Below, piece after piece: positions 1-9,236 of a stretch of 64,000 nucleotides of DNA. The position numbers and the translations under genes were made by a program. The notes beneath the pieces were generated by a model. The model was not told where the DNA came from. It searched no databases and saw only the letters and a program-made list of their open reading frames with translations. Source of the DNA: Bacillus sp. V5-8f (lineage in GTDB: Bacteria > Bacillota > Bacilli > Bacillales > DSM-1321); assembly GCF_002863565.1 (NCBI RefSeq), contig NZ_PGUW01000001.1, forward strand, positions 62,001-126,000, read 5' to 3'. Within the stretch, counting starts at the first letter, position 1, and each line of letters begins with the position of its first letter.

Positions 1-669
1 TAACTCCTCTACACTATGCCTTCTCAATACAAGTGCGTGAGAGCCAGGATTACTAACAGGATTCGCTTTAATTTTCACTGCATAGGAGGCGTAAATAATT
101 TCTTCAAGTGCCTCTAATTTAGAAACTCCCACCTCATGCAATAAAGGAACAGTCATAGCATCTTCAACAAATTTCTGGACATACTTGTGGCGAAACACTT
201 GACAAGGATTAAAACTTCCATAAGGCTTTTCAATTTGAAAATACTTTTGAAATTTACTTTTCCATTTATATAAAAATCGCCTACCTATTATCCACTCGGT
301 GCCCTTGTCAATAGTCTGGAAATTTACCCCCATATACAGTGAATTTTTCATAGTTTTATGAATAAACTCTTCAAAACCCGGTTTAATCAATAACATGTCT
401 GAATCAAGCGTGACAAGAAAGTCATATGTAAACTGTTCCCTTTCGAGCATTTTCATTACACCGTAATGAAATTCCGATAGTTTTCCATGCTTAAGTGGTT
501 TGCTGTAAGGACAAAGGTCGATGGGAAGACCTTTATAAAAAGAAGTATCCTCGCCTCCATTAAACAAAATGATTCGGCTGTTTTTTGAAAATGCGTGTAT
601 ACTATCAATTAAATCCTCTAAGCAATCCCGATTGTTATGGGCAAGAATAGCATATACAATGCTGTTAAT
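1..669 (-). CDS. glycosyltransferase, partial (3' end outside window), probable ATT start
   Basis: The frame is open from about 669 to the left edge (223 codons) and is the last visible gene of polysaccharide locus A. The product begins NSIVYAILAHNNRDCLEDLI and contains LDSDMLL, a DXD-type nucleotide-sugar motif, near residue 100, so I read it as a cytoplasmic nucleotide-sugar glycosyltransferase. The family is not recognised with certainty. A strong AAGGAGGTG lies inside the end of the upstream GT4 gene. The only in-frame codon at normal spacing (7 nt) is ATT at 669-667, and an in-frame TGA sits just upstream. The first in-frame ATG lies far inside the conserved region. ATT initiation is therefore inferred. 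The 6-nt gap to the upstream stop suggests translational coupling. Confidence 0.7.
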   Translation of the reverse strand, partial: MNSIVYAILAHNNRDCLEDLIDSIHAFSKNSRIILFNGGEDTSFYKGLPIDLCPYSKPLKHGKLSEFHYGVMKMLEREQFTYDFLVTLDSDMLLIKPGFEEFIHKTMKNSLYMGVNFQTIDKGTEWIIGRRFLYKWKSKFQKYFQIEKPYGSFNPCQVFRHKYVQKFVEDAMTVPLLHEVGVSKLEALEEIIYASYAVKIKANPVSNPGSHALVLRRHSVEEL

Positions 670-675
670 TGTATT

Positions 676-1761
676 TCACCTCCTTAAAAACACATATTCA
701 TCAACTAAGGAACTAGTCATTTTCTCTATGGTAAAATGATGACTTCTTTCCCTCGCCAAATTCCTGAAGTTCAATAATTCTTCATCTGACATTGTTATTA
801 CCTTTGTCATGGCATATATTAGTGCATCAACATCTTTTGCAGGAATCAAATAACCATTTTCATTGTCGATTAATGCTTCCTTAATACCGCCTACATCTGT
901 ACCTATCACCATTAGTCCTGCAGCAAAGGCTTCTATCAATGTATAGGGAAAGCCTTCTTGAACAGATGGCATCAAAAATGCATCATATTGGTTCAATAAA
1001 GGAATTACCTGCTCCGGTTGAACAAATCCATGAAGTGTAACATTTTGTATCTGCTTATGTTTCAGAGTTTCTTTAATCATTTCTGCCAATGGGCCATCTC
1101 CGTAAAAATCCAGATGATATTTCTCCGGGTATTTTTGGTCGACTTGTTCAATTGCTTCTAGCAGATAACTTATTCCTTTTTCTTCAATCATTCGTCCTAA
1201 AAAAACAAATCGCTTCTTCGCGATTTGCCGTTTGGTCACTTCTATTTGGGGTGGTACTTCGATCCCGTTATGTATAACCGAGATTTTACTTTCATCCAAT
1301 TTATAAGCCATAAGCATATCCTTAACTTGTCCGGACACAGCTATAATCCGATCAGACCTTTTTATGGCGCTTACATACAAAAACTCATAGACTTTTCTTA
1401 ATTTCAATCGATCCGGTATCCAGCCATGGGCTGTCACAAACACATTACTGGATTGTCGAGAGATAGTTTTGGCTACCATACCAATGAAAGTGGCTCGTGG
1501 ACTGTGCAAATGTACTATATCCGGTTTCAGTACCTCCACTAATTTCTTTAATTTCCAGATTGCCTGTATTCCTCTTTCCACGTTGACAATATGCTTTTTG
1601 TCCAAATAATGTTCCACTAACGATGCCAATTTCGAACCAGTTGGCAAAACGACGGTCAGATCGATTGTTTGGCGGTCCATATGTTTCACGAGATCAAAAA
1701 CATGTTTTTCTGCTCCACCGTAAGAAGAGTTCAGCACGATCAACATCACATTTTGTTTCAC
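676..1761 (-). CDS. GT4 family glycosyltransferase
   Basis: This 361-residue cytoplasmic retaining glycosyltransferase transfers a sugar to the growing lipid-linked repeat unit; donor and acceptor cannot be read from sequence. The N-terminal NSSYGGAEKHV segment is the typical acceptor-side GGAE motif of GT4 enzymes. The C-terminal half has FLGRMIEEKGI and the EX7E-like stretch PSVQEGFPYTLIEAFAAG that binds the donor. I chose the GTG at 1761 because AAAGGAG lies 8 nt upstream and the homologous sequence starts there; the longer ATG frame from 1812 adds 17 residues without a ribosome binding site. The gene lies between the polymerase and the ATT-start glycosyltransferase in locus A. Confidence 0.88.
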   Translation of the reverse strand: MKQNVMLIVLNSSYGGAEKHVFDLVKHMDRQTIDLTVVLPTGSKLASLVEHYLDKKHIVNVERGIQAIWKLKKLVEVLKPDIVHLHSPRATFIGMVAKTISRQSSNVFVTAHGWIPDRLKLRKVYEFLYVSAIKRSDRIIAVSGQVKDMLMAYKLDESKISVIHNGIEVPPQIEVTKRQIAKKRFVFLGRMIEEKGISYLLEAIEQVDQKYPEKYHLDFYGDGPLAEMIKETLKHKQIQNVTLHGFVQPEQVIPLLNQYDAFLMPSVQEGFPYTLIEAFAAGLMVIGTDVGGIKEALIDNENGYLIPAKDVDALIYAMTKVITMSDEELLNFRNLARERSHHFTIEKMTSSLVDEYVFLRR

Positions 1762-1894
1762 AATTTCAGCTCCTTTAGGACGGCAAAAACGATGCTTCAG
1801 AATATATAGCACTTTATTTTATCCATCGACTAGTCTATGGACACCGATTCACCATAACTCATTGAACGCTTTTTTTGCCGTTGGAATCTAATTT

Positions 1895-3205
1895 CTATAT
1901 TTGCAATCGGTATGGTTGTCTGAGTCTCATCCAACCTATTAATCCCACCCAGATTACAAAAACCGGCATAAATGCAGCTAATTGTAATACTAATGATAAG
2001 CTTCCAACCAGAACCGTAAACAAGTGTATTAAATCGGATCTATAATGGTCGCCCAATCGGCACATGAACGAAATTAGTAGAGGTCCAATTATTAAACCTA
2101 CCCATCCTAGATTTGCAATTGATTCATCCAAAATACTAGTGGTCATGCTCCACCCTACATATTGTGCGGGTATTTTTAATAATGCAGCGGTGGCATAAAC
2201 CGCATACGGCCAAGGCTTATCGGGCCATACATCCCTTGGGATATACATGGCAATATTAAATAAGAAGCTTTCAAACCGATATTCCAAGATTTGAAGACGG
2301 TCCGTATATAATTCTGCATAAATTGCCAACTTTGTAACATCATCACGACCGTAATCAACTCGAAAGTTATGATACACTTCAGACCAATTATCAATTTTTA
2401 ACATTTGGTAGCGAAACACCGTTTGATACATAGAGGAGAACATTATCATGCACATTATTAGCAATGCTACTAGCATACTTAAATGAAATGGCTGTAAAAT
2501 CTTTTTGTTCCATGTGGCATACAAAATAAGCACAAACGCTAAAGCCACGATATTTCTCTTACCATTAATCCAAACTGCCGCAAATAAAAAAGGGGACATC
2601 ATCAAAAATGTAAAGAAAAATGCTTTTCTAGATTTGCTTTTCATCAGCATAAAGGAAAAGGAAATAACGCTGAAGAAAGTGGCAATCGCTACAATCTCAT
2701 GAAATTTTTCGCTTTGCTCAGTCGGAAAGCCTAGCACCGCTCTACCGTATTGTAAATATATACTCGGATCTGGAGAAAAAATAGATACAAAGACAGGACT
2801 AACCAGACCGGCAATATAAAAGCTAGTCAAAGGAGTGGCCGCGACAAGGATCCCATTATGTTTAAGAGTACCTTTATTGATAGGTCTCTTTTTATTAACT
2901 GCGGTGATTGCCCAAATTAAAGGGACCATAGAAACATAAATATTGTAAATAAGACGAGTTTTCGTATCATTTGCAGCTTCTGTAAAACCACGCTCATATG
3001 TATAATGAGGAATTCCGAAAATAATGTCCATTCCTAGAGGCAGAATAAAAAATACATAAAAAACAATCATAATGAAATTGATTGAATATCGGGAACCCCG
3101 GGAAATCGCCTTGATCGCTTTGAAAGTCCAATATGATCCCCAGATAACTGTAAGACCGTTAAACAGACTAAGCATAAATAAGTTCCAATTGTTTAACGGA
3201 CGCAT
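1895..3205 (-). CDS. O-antigen/oligosaccharide repeat-unit polymerase (Wzy-like)
   Basis: The product is a 436-residue polytopic membrane protein with about ten to twelve hydrophobic segments and a large extracytoplasmic loop around residues 250-345 containing many charged and aromatic residues (region with YGRDDVTK and PRDVWPDKPWP). That topology and the WPDKPWP-type loop are usual for Wzy polymerases, which link undecaprenyl-diphosphate repeat units outside the membrane. Sequence conservation in the family is very low, so the call rests on topology and context. Its start lies within the end of the upstream GT4 gene (38-bp overlap), with AAGGA upstream, consistent with one operon. Confidence 0.75.
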   Translation of the reverse strand: MRPLNNWNLFMLSLFNGLTVIWGSYWTFKAIKAISRGSRYSINFIMIVFYVFFILPLGMDIIFGIPHYTYERGFTEAANDTKTRLIYNIYVSMVPLIWAITAVNKKRPINKGTLKHNGILVAATPLTSFYIAGLVSPVFVSIFSPDPSIYLQYGRAVLGFPTEQSEKFHEIVAIATFFSVISFSFMLMKSKSRKAFFFTFLMMSPFLFAAVWINGKRNIVALAFVLILYATWNKKILQPFHLSMLVALLIMCMIMFSSMYQTVFRYQMLKIDNWSEVYHNFRVDYGRDDVTKLAIYAELYTDRLQILEYRFESFLFNIAMYIPRDVWPDKPWPYAVYATAALLKIPAQYVGWSMTTSILDESIANLGWVGLIIGPLLISFMCRLGDHYRSDLIHLFTVLVGSLSLVLQLAAFMPVFVIWVGLIGWMRLRQPYRLQI

Positions 3206-4283
3206 TGATATCGTATCCTTGGTCCATTAAGTACTTCTTTCTGTTATTAAAGGTATCAGGATTTTGAGTGAGGGCATTTTCAATTGCAGTTTGCCACTCA
3301 CTAAGCGGTGCCTCTAACGGGACAAATGAAACCATTTCCTTTACAATCGCTACTTCTTTGGGAATATTAGCTGATATTACACATTGGACTCCTGCAGCTT
3401 GAGCTTCGATTAAGACAACCCCGAGGCCTTCATATAACGACGGAAACAAAAATACATCAAATAAGGTCAGTAAGGAAGATATATCTTCACGAACACCTAA
3501 AAAATGAACATATGATTCTAATTGTTTTTCTTTAACCAGATTTTCAATGTTTTTACGAAGTTCTCCTTCACCAACCAACACTAAATGCGCATTCTTCACT
3601 TGATTATGGAAATGAGAGAATATATGAATTAAACCCTCATGGTTCTTCTGTTTAGAGAACCTTCCTATGTGGCCAATTACTATTGCAGATTCAGGTAATG
3701 AGATGTCCTTTTTTGAGTAAACCATTTGATTGTTCTTCCTAAATGATTCCAGATCAATCGCGTTTTTTATGATATGAATACGATTATCTTCAATCGGGCT
3801 TCTACTAAATAGAGAAAAACAGGCATCGTGCGAACAGGCTAGTAAATGGGTTGAGTGTTTCAGTATTCTTTTTTTCATGACCGAACGATAGGCATAGCGT
3901 AACAAGCTATTAACTTGTCCATCTTCAGTATTATGGCTATGGGAAATCCGGATGGGTATACCCATTCTTTTCGCTATGGAGATGGTTATGCCACTAAAGT
4001 AATGTACATGACTATGTACGGCGTGAAATTCTCCATGTAAAAGTGTCTCTTTAAGTTCCTTCATAAACGCAAATAATGACTGGGATGGGTGAGACAATCG
4101 AAAGATCCTTCCACCAAGTGCTTCAATTTCGTTATCAAAATGACCCCTTTCTTGGACAGAAACGGCAAAGTCAAATTGAATACGTGATCGATCAAGCTTT
4201 CGATATAAATTCATGATCATGGTCTCAGCACCCCCAGGATTCATGTGGTTAAAAATATGAAGAATACGTACGGGCTGTTTCAC
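3168..4283 (-). CDS. GT4 family glycosyltransferase (EpsF-like)
   Basis: This 371-residue enzyme starts with GTG 3 nt after the flippase stop. It has HIFNHMNPGGAETMIMNLYR at the N terminus, HSHVHYFSG and ISHSHNTED in the acceptor domain, GHIGRFSKQKNHEGLI at the domain junction and PSLYEGLGVVLIEAQAAG (EX7E motif) in the donor domain. The GGAETM and HSH patterns resemble B. subtilis EpsF-type enzymes of exopolysaccharide clusters. The sugar is unknown. It is part of the locus A operon, tightly spaced on both sides. Confidence 0.87.
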   Translation of the reverse strand: MKQPVRILHIFNHMNPGGAETMIMNLYRKLDRSRIQFDFAVSVQERGHFDNEIEALGGRIFRLSHPSQSLFAFMKELKETLLHGEFHAVHSHVHYFSGITISIAKRMGIPIRISHSHNTEDGQVNSLLRYAYRSVMKKRILKHSTHLLACSHDACFSLFSRSPIEDNRIHIIKNAIDLESFRKNNQMVYSKKDISLPESAIVIGHIGRFSKQKNHEGLIHIFSHFHNQVKNAHLVLVGEGELRKNIENLVKEKQLESYVHFLGVREDISSLLTLFDVFLFPSLYEGLGVVLIEAQAAGVQCVISANIPKEVAIVKEMVSFVPLEAPLSEWQTAIENALTQNPDTFNNRKKYLMDQGYDINASVKQLELIYA

Positions 4284-4286
4284 TAT

Positions 4287-5525
4287 TCATTCACCTACAC
4301 TGATGTTACTTTTTAAAAATTTTTGAAGAAGAAGAGTGCTCCCAATCCATTGAACAGCCGATGTGGCAACCATGGAATAGCCAGCACCGTTCAAACCAAA
4401 CTTTGAAATGAACACATAGCTTGAGAGGATACCAGCTAGAAAAACAATAAAATGAAGTATGGGCTGAGCATTCACAAAACGCCCCGCCGTTAATGCATAA
4501 CCAGAAAAGGTGCTCATAAAGTTAAATGCTGCACTAATAATTACGAGAACTAATAGATTAGTATATTGTCCGATTTGTTCGTTATATATCAACACCAAGA
4601 TATCTTCACCTACTAACAATGAAAGAATGATGCCAATCGTTCCGAGGAGGAGTGCCAACATGTTTAATTTATATAATAATTTCTTTAATTCATTTACCTT
4701 TTGGGTAGAGATCAATTGTGCGAATCGGGGACTAAAAGCCTGTCCAATACCATTAATAAAAATATTCCCTATTATTGTTAAATAAGCAATAGCGGAAAAA
4801 TAACCAACATGTGTAACATCCAAAAAATATGACAGAATGTATTTCTGTACATTCGAATTAATCGAAATAATACATAACACAACACCTAACGGAAAGCCCA
4901 GTTTAACTAACACGAGCATAGATCTCTTTTCAATCTTCCAATTCACCGGTAAATGTACATGTTTTCGTTCATAACAATGTAAGACCATTAACCACGTTAA
5001 AATATAAACAAATAATGCAATATATAAATTATTGAAGAAATACAAAGAAATGCTAAAGAGAAGAAAAGAAATAATACCTCTTAACAATAGGGATTTAGCA
5101 ACAATATCGAGCCGTTCCTGTTGCTGAAAAAAACCATACAGAAGGTCGCTTCCTGATTCAATCAACTTTAAAATAGCTACGAGCAGAATTACTAATTTTG
5201 TAGACATGTCTAACTCTAATAAAGATACTATGGAAATAATAACCACGAGAGACAAGATACTTGTTAGCCCTCTTAATTTTAAATAAATATCAATATGTAT
5301 CTGATTGGTGGTTTCTGTAGCAAGCAATGAACGAAGCTGCAAACTGGAAAGCATGAACGCTGGTCCAGTAATAGCTACAGCAAGGGTAAATTGCCCTATC
5401 ATCTGATCATTGCCCAATTTTGATAGCGATGAAAGAATCCCCCATTGACAAATAGAAAAAAGGACATTTCCAATTAAAATCCATGAAATGTTTTGCTTTA
5501 AAGAAAGTGTTTTTGTCTTAAACAT
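4287..5525 (-). CDS. polysaccharide flippase (Wzx / MATE-like fold)
   Basis: The product is an integral membrane protein of about 412 residues with some twelve to fourteen hydrophobic segments and no large soluble domain. It fits the Wzx/PST transporters that flip undecaprenyl-diphosphate-linked repeat units. I start it at the ATG at 5525 (MFKTKTLSLKQ) because the GAAAGAAAGG stretch lies upstream and the hydrophobic core begins soon after. An upstream in-frame ATG at 5564 would overlap the sugar transferase gene. The neighbouring transferase, glycosyltransferases and polymerase complete a Wzx/Wzy set. Confidence 0.82.
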   Translation of the reverse strand: MFKTKTLSLKQNISWILIGNVLFSICQWGILSSLSKLGNDQMIGQFTLAVAITGPAFMLSSLQLRSLLATETTNQIHIDIYLKLRGLTSILSLVVIISIVSLLELDMSTKLVILLVAILKLIESGSDLLYGFFQQQERLDIVAKSLLLRGIISFLLFSISLYFFNNLYIALFVYILTWLMVLHCYERKHVHLPVNWKIEKRSMLVLVKLGFPLGVVLCIISINSNVQKYILSYFLDVTHVGYFSAIAYLTIIGNIFINGIGQAFSPRFAQLISTQKVNELKKLLYKLNMLALLLGTIGIILSLLVGEDILVLIYNEQIGQYTNLLVLVIISAAFNFMSTFSGYALTAGRFVNAQPILHFIVFLAGILSSYVFISKFGLNGAGYSMVATSAVQWIGSTLLLQKFLKSNISVGE

Positions 5526-5550
5526 GTATGTTACAAGCCTTTCTTTCGAA

Positions 5551-6204
5551 TCAACGAGCTCCATCACCTGTAAATAGCACACGAATTGTATGAACAATTA
5601 TTTTCGCATCCATCGCAATTCCGATATTATTTATATATTCCATGTCATATTTTAATTTCTGATCAGGGGATAGATCATAGCCTCCATTCACTTGTGCCCA
5701 ACCGGTTATACCCGGTTTAACCTGTAAACGATATATAAACGAGGAGTTATGTTCCGTAAATCGCTTTGTTAATTCAGGCACTTCAGGACGAGGTCCAATC
5801 AAACTTATATCCCCTTTTATCACATTAATAAATTGAGGAAGTTCATCCAACCGATATTTACGCAAAATTGCGCCTACCTTCGTCACACGGGGATCATTAA
5901 CCGAAGCCCAACGCTGGCCATTTTTCTCAGCGGCCTCTATCATTGTCCGTAACTTGATAATAGTGAATTGCTTTCCATTAAGTCCTACACGCTTCTGATA
6001 AAAGAAAATTGGACCTTTAGAGTCTAGTTTGATAAAAACCGCACAAAAAAAAAGGATAGGAAAGGTAAGTATTAAACCAACTATTGCAAATAATAAGTTG
6101 ATCATAGTAGTCCAAAATATGTAGTATAAAGGCAAACTTTTACGCTGTACATCTGCAACGCTCCAGCCCAACTGCATTACTCTGTTATGTTCATTTATGT
6201 GCAT
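5551..6204 (-). CDS. undecaprenyl-phosphate sugar-1-phosphate transferase (bacterial sugar transferase)
   Basis: This 217-residue monotopic membrane enzyme puts the first sugar phosphate on undecaprenyl phosphate. A hydrophobic re-entrant segment (about residues 27-57) is followed by the family motifs YQKRVGLNGKQF, KLRTM, DPRVTKVGAILRKYRLDELPQ, SLIGPRPE and PGITGWAQVNG. The length matches the short WcaJ C-terminal/EpsL-type enzymes. It is the first gene of locus A and so sets its repeat unit. No strong ribosome binding site is visible at 6204, so a start at residue 10 is possible. Confidence 0.9.
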   Translation of the reverse strand: MHINEHNRVMQLGWSVADVQRKSLPLYYIFWTTMINLLFAIVGLILTFPILFFCAVFIKLDSKGPIFFYQKRVGLNGKQFTIIKLRTMIEAAEKNGQRWASVNDPRVTKVGAILRKYRLDELPQFINVIKGDISLIGPRPEVPELTKRFTEHNSSFIYRLQVKPGITGWAQVNGGYDLSPDQKLKYDMEYINNIGIAMDAKIIVHTIRVLFTGDGAR

Positions 6205-6539
6205 TATAAGTCACCATGCCGTATTATATAGTTAAAATGTCCTAGATTTATTGAACTAAAGACATAGTACCACATTTTTACTTAATTACATATATTTTTC
6301 CACATTTTTTTACATGTTTATAATTAATTTATACACTGAAATACTCCAATTGGATGAAGTGCTGGATTTTTGGAGCCTTCGTTGTGCTCTCCTAAATTTT
6401 CAACTTCCTATTTAAATATTAGTAAAGGAAAGAACAAGCGTTTGTTCCCATTAATACAAAATCTTGGACGAATGTGAAAAAATGTTAATAAGTATAAACT
6501 TTTTTAATTGAACTGACTGAGAATGATACTAGCATAAAT
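6205..6539. other. AT-rich intergenic region upstream of locus A
   Basis: There is no credible coding sequence. The stretch is very AT-rich and probably holds the promoter of the locus A operon, but I could not pick one -10/-35 pair with confidence. Confidence 0.5.
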
Positions 6540-6562
6540 AAAAAAGGACTGATATCAGCCCT
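6540..6562 (-). terminator. rho-independent terminator after riboswitch 1 unit
   Basis: On the minus strand GGGCTGATATCAGTCC is followed by TTTTTTT. It closes a short transcript that begins with the decayed riboswitch at 6725-6802. Confidence 0.8.
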
Positions 6563-6577
6563 CTAAATTCACTAGTC

Positions 6578-6703
6578 TCATAATATTTTTCTCCGTCTAC
6601 TGTTCCTGAACTTGATAAAAACATGTCTGTCTTCTGATTTGAAAAACTTTACTCCAATAATTGCTAAAGGTGTCCAAATTTCTTTCATTTGATACAGAGG
6701 CAT
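6578..6703 (-). CDS. possible 41-aa basic peptide below riboswitch 1
   Basis: This short ORF (MPLYQMKEIWTPLAIIG...) lies between a c-di-GMP-I riboswitch-like element and a terminator. It ends in a strongly basic tail (RNSRRRKIL). The only purine-rich site (AAAAGGGG) is about 15 nt upstream of the ATG, which is too far for good initiation. It is unrelated in sequence to the peptides behind the other two riboswitches. It may be a decayed ORF. Confidence 0.25.
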   Translation of the reverse strand: MPLYQMKEIWTPLAIIGVKFFKSEDRHVFIKFRNSRRRKIL

Positions 6704-6724
6704 ATTATATATTCATCCCCTTTT

Positions 6725-6802
6725 CTGTAACCCAGCCATCATAGCAGAAGCCGTAGATCTGTGGTTTTGCATCCTAACTTTTCAATAAGATTGGTTTTCA
6801 TA
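6725..6802 (-). ncRNA. c-di-GMP-I riboswitch-like element, degenerate (GEMM-I)
   Basis: The minus-strand transcript contains GATGCAAAACCACAGATCT, then GCTATGATGGCTGGGTTAC, lining up with the intact elements at 28634 and 63455. The conserved GGGCAAACC of the intact copies reads ATGAAAACC here and GGGACGCAAAG reads GGATGCAAAAC, so several conserved ligand-pocket or core bases are changed. I infer a riboswitch relic that may no longer bind c-di-GMP. Confidence 0.65.
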
Positions 6803-7309
6803 AGAATAAATACAATTAATATGGTAATTATACCTTTTTATTCCATAGTGTAGAGCTGTTAGTTTTCAAAAAATTTTTACAATAATCGACAGCTTATACT
6901 CGTAGGGAATGAGTCCATGATTATATTATATGAATTCAGTAAACTTTATGTATCAGTTACAAGCAAACAGTTCCTATTCCTAAATACATCCTTTGATAGT
7001 TAAGACTCGAATAAATGAATTTCAACCACAGGGCAGATATTATAGTTATTGCTAATGCCAAGATAGAGGGGAAACTGTAGAAAAAATCAAATAATGTTAC
7101 AATTCGTGATACTAACAATAATCAGTGATAATGTTTTTATCCTGTTGGCATATATTATGGCCCAATCTATTGCTGAATAAATTGAAATGACAATAGTGTT
7201 GTTGATAAATCTTTTCTTAATTCCAAATGTTACAATCGCAGGTTCACGCTTAGACTTGTTAATGGAAATAAAAGTTTTACGGATAAACTTTTTATCAATG
7301 CCAACTATA

Positions 7310-7686
7310 GTTAGTTAGAATCAGGGAAGAGAACATCGATCCCTTGTCTTTCCCTTCTGGAATTAGTGAAGTGGGTAAGAGCTAATTGATATGCATCGCT
7401 TTTATCCGTTTTATGAATCCTTAAGGTGTCACATTGCAGTTTGGCATTAATGGGTTTAATATACAGTATGCATAATTGTTCTCTTTCATAAAACGTTCTA
7501 ACGGACGCGAATAGACACCGGTTGATTCAAACACAAAATGAGGCAGTTTTCCATACCCTACGGTAAATTCTTCAATCCGAGATCGTAATTCTGAGAACTC
7601 GGACCTGCAGTGCTTAATTTCACCTTCGAACAGACTATTTTTAGCTTTTACCCAATACTTACATCAAAAGCAATGACATGATTCAT
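7310..7686 (-). pseudogene. IS110-family transposase, N-terminal remnant
   Basis: The minus strand reads MNHVIAFDVSIG, then a stop, then SLFEGEIKHCRSEF, FVFESTGVYSRPLERFM and YCILNPLMP. After a frameshift it continues LRIHKTDKSDAYQLALTHFT. This is the DEDD-type N-terminal domain of IS110 transposases, including the ESTGVYSRPLE and HKTDKSDA motifs. The C-terminal part is missing and at least two disruptions are present. Confidence 0.85.
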
Positions 7687-7798
7687 AGTATTCTCCTTTA
7701 ATAGTATTGAAGCCTTCATCTTACACTTATCTATTCCCATTTCTTATACGCGATCCCAAAGGATCCAACATACTAAAATCTGGATTTAAATAAGGTAA

Positions 7799-8044
<246 letters not shown>

Positions 8045-8510
8045 CATTTATCTTCAAACTCCTTTTATTTCAAGGTTTTTTATAGTTCATACCGGCAGAA
8101 TATATAAAGACAAGCCGCAGCGCAGCCCGCCTAATTGTGTTTGTCACATAAGAATATTCATAAATTAAAAACTGCTAATCCATAAATGAATACTTAACAT
8201 CAATCCCCAAACTAAACCTTGCAAAACGTTACCTTCGCATTCCATTTGGTTTATCCCCCATATTGTAAATTGCACGGAGGTCCGTATTCGGCAACTGGCT
8301 GACATAGTATCCAATACCTTAGCCCCTATAGTTTTGCGTCACCATTTTTCAGTAGCTTTGCCCTTTCTTACAATTATATTTTGTATCTTTTATGCTACGA
8401 CATTTCACACAAAAGCTACATTACCTTTAAATATTTTTTGACTTTTCTAAATATCAATTCTATAAAAGAGTGAATGCTCAATGAGCTGGCTTCATTGCTA
8501 ATGATCTGTA
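8045..8510. other. no gene recognised
   Basis: This stretch next to the IS fragments has no convincing ORF, RNA or repeat. It is probably mutational debris. Confidence 0.5.
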
Positions 8511-8514
8511 CATT

Positions 8515-8679
8515 TTAACACACTGGAAGACTGATATCATCATCTATCCCAAACAGTTCTTCAGCAGATACCTGGCTTTCAGGCTTCTGACTCTTTTTAT
8601 ATTCTTCGATGTAGTTCTTTACGTTTTCAATTTGCAGCGCAGCATTTTCTAATTCTAACGCTTTGTCCAGAAGCAGCAT
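8515..8679 (-). pseudogene. 54-aa acidic coiled-coil ORF, probably the 3' end of a broken gene
   Basis: The frame encodes MLLLDKALELENAALQIENV and ends DDDISLPVC. It is leucine/glutamate-rich and likely helical. A stop lies a few codons upstream, with similar-looking coding sequence in another frame before it, so this looks like the C-terminal piece of a larger gene. No function is recognised. Confidence 0.35.
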
Positions 8680-8732
8680 GATACGCTCTTCTCTCTATGG
8701 TACATACAACATCCTGTTCACTCGGGTCTTTT

Positions 8733-9131
8733 TCACTTCTTTATCCAAGGAAAAAGGAACGCAGCCATACACCCAATTAGTGTGCCGAATGTGTTCAGCA
8801 TTACGTCGTCGATATCCGTCCATCGATTCGGCATAAATATTTGAATCAATTCAATAGCCGTCGATAAAGCTGCGCCAGCCGCGGCCGCTTTAATCAAGCG
8901 ATTCTCCTTAAAGATCAGACCAAGTGCCAACCCATATGGTATAAATAAAATAATATTGCCAACTGTGTTCAGATAAAAACCCCTTGATACTTCTGTTTGG
9001 ATGGAACGGAATAATGTGGTGTTTACGCCGCCTGACTGAGTACCGATCTCTAAAAAAGTGTGGCTCCGCATTGTAAAATACAGAATCAACAGGACTGAAC
9101 CGATGAATGCTGCTTTTTTTATGAATATCAC
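8733..9131 (-). CDS. VanZ-family membrane protein
   Basis: This 132-residue protein has four hydrophobic segments: residues 7-23, 55-77, 81-99 and 108-130. The segments NTVGNIILFIPYGLALGL and STAIELIQIFMPNRWTDIDD, followed by DVMLNTFGTLIG, are hallmarks of the VanZ family. Members are often found in glycan or glycopeptide-resistance contexts; the biochemical role is not known. It lies downstream of galE, separated by a hairpin, and may be transcribed by read-through from locus B. Confidence 0.9.
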   Translation of the reverse strand: MIFIKKAAFIGSVLLILYFTMRSHTFLEIGTQSGGVNTTLFRSIQTEVSRGFYLNTVGNIILFIPYGLALGLIFKENRLIKAAAAGAALSTAIELIQIFMPNRWTDIDDVMLNTFGTLIGCMAAFLFPWIKK

Positions 9132-9199
9132 TCCTTATCCAATCCATTATACCCAATACCCATTTTCTTTATCCATTCACCGTACTAAAGCGAGTGCTT

Positions 9200-9231
9200 A
9201 AATAAAATCACACGCTCCTCTTCAGGAGCGC
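9200..9231 (-). terminator. probable terminator after galE
   Basis: On the minus strand CGCTCCTGAAGAGGAGCG forms a tight hairpin, followed by TGTGATTTTATTT. The T-tract is interrupted, so termination may be partial. Confidence 0.6.
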
Positions 9232-9236
9232 ATGTA

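Noticed and set aside
8908..9156. 82-codon minus frame overlapping the VanZ gene
   Set aside because: Same-strand shadow in another frame; the VanZ frame carries conserved motifs.
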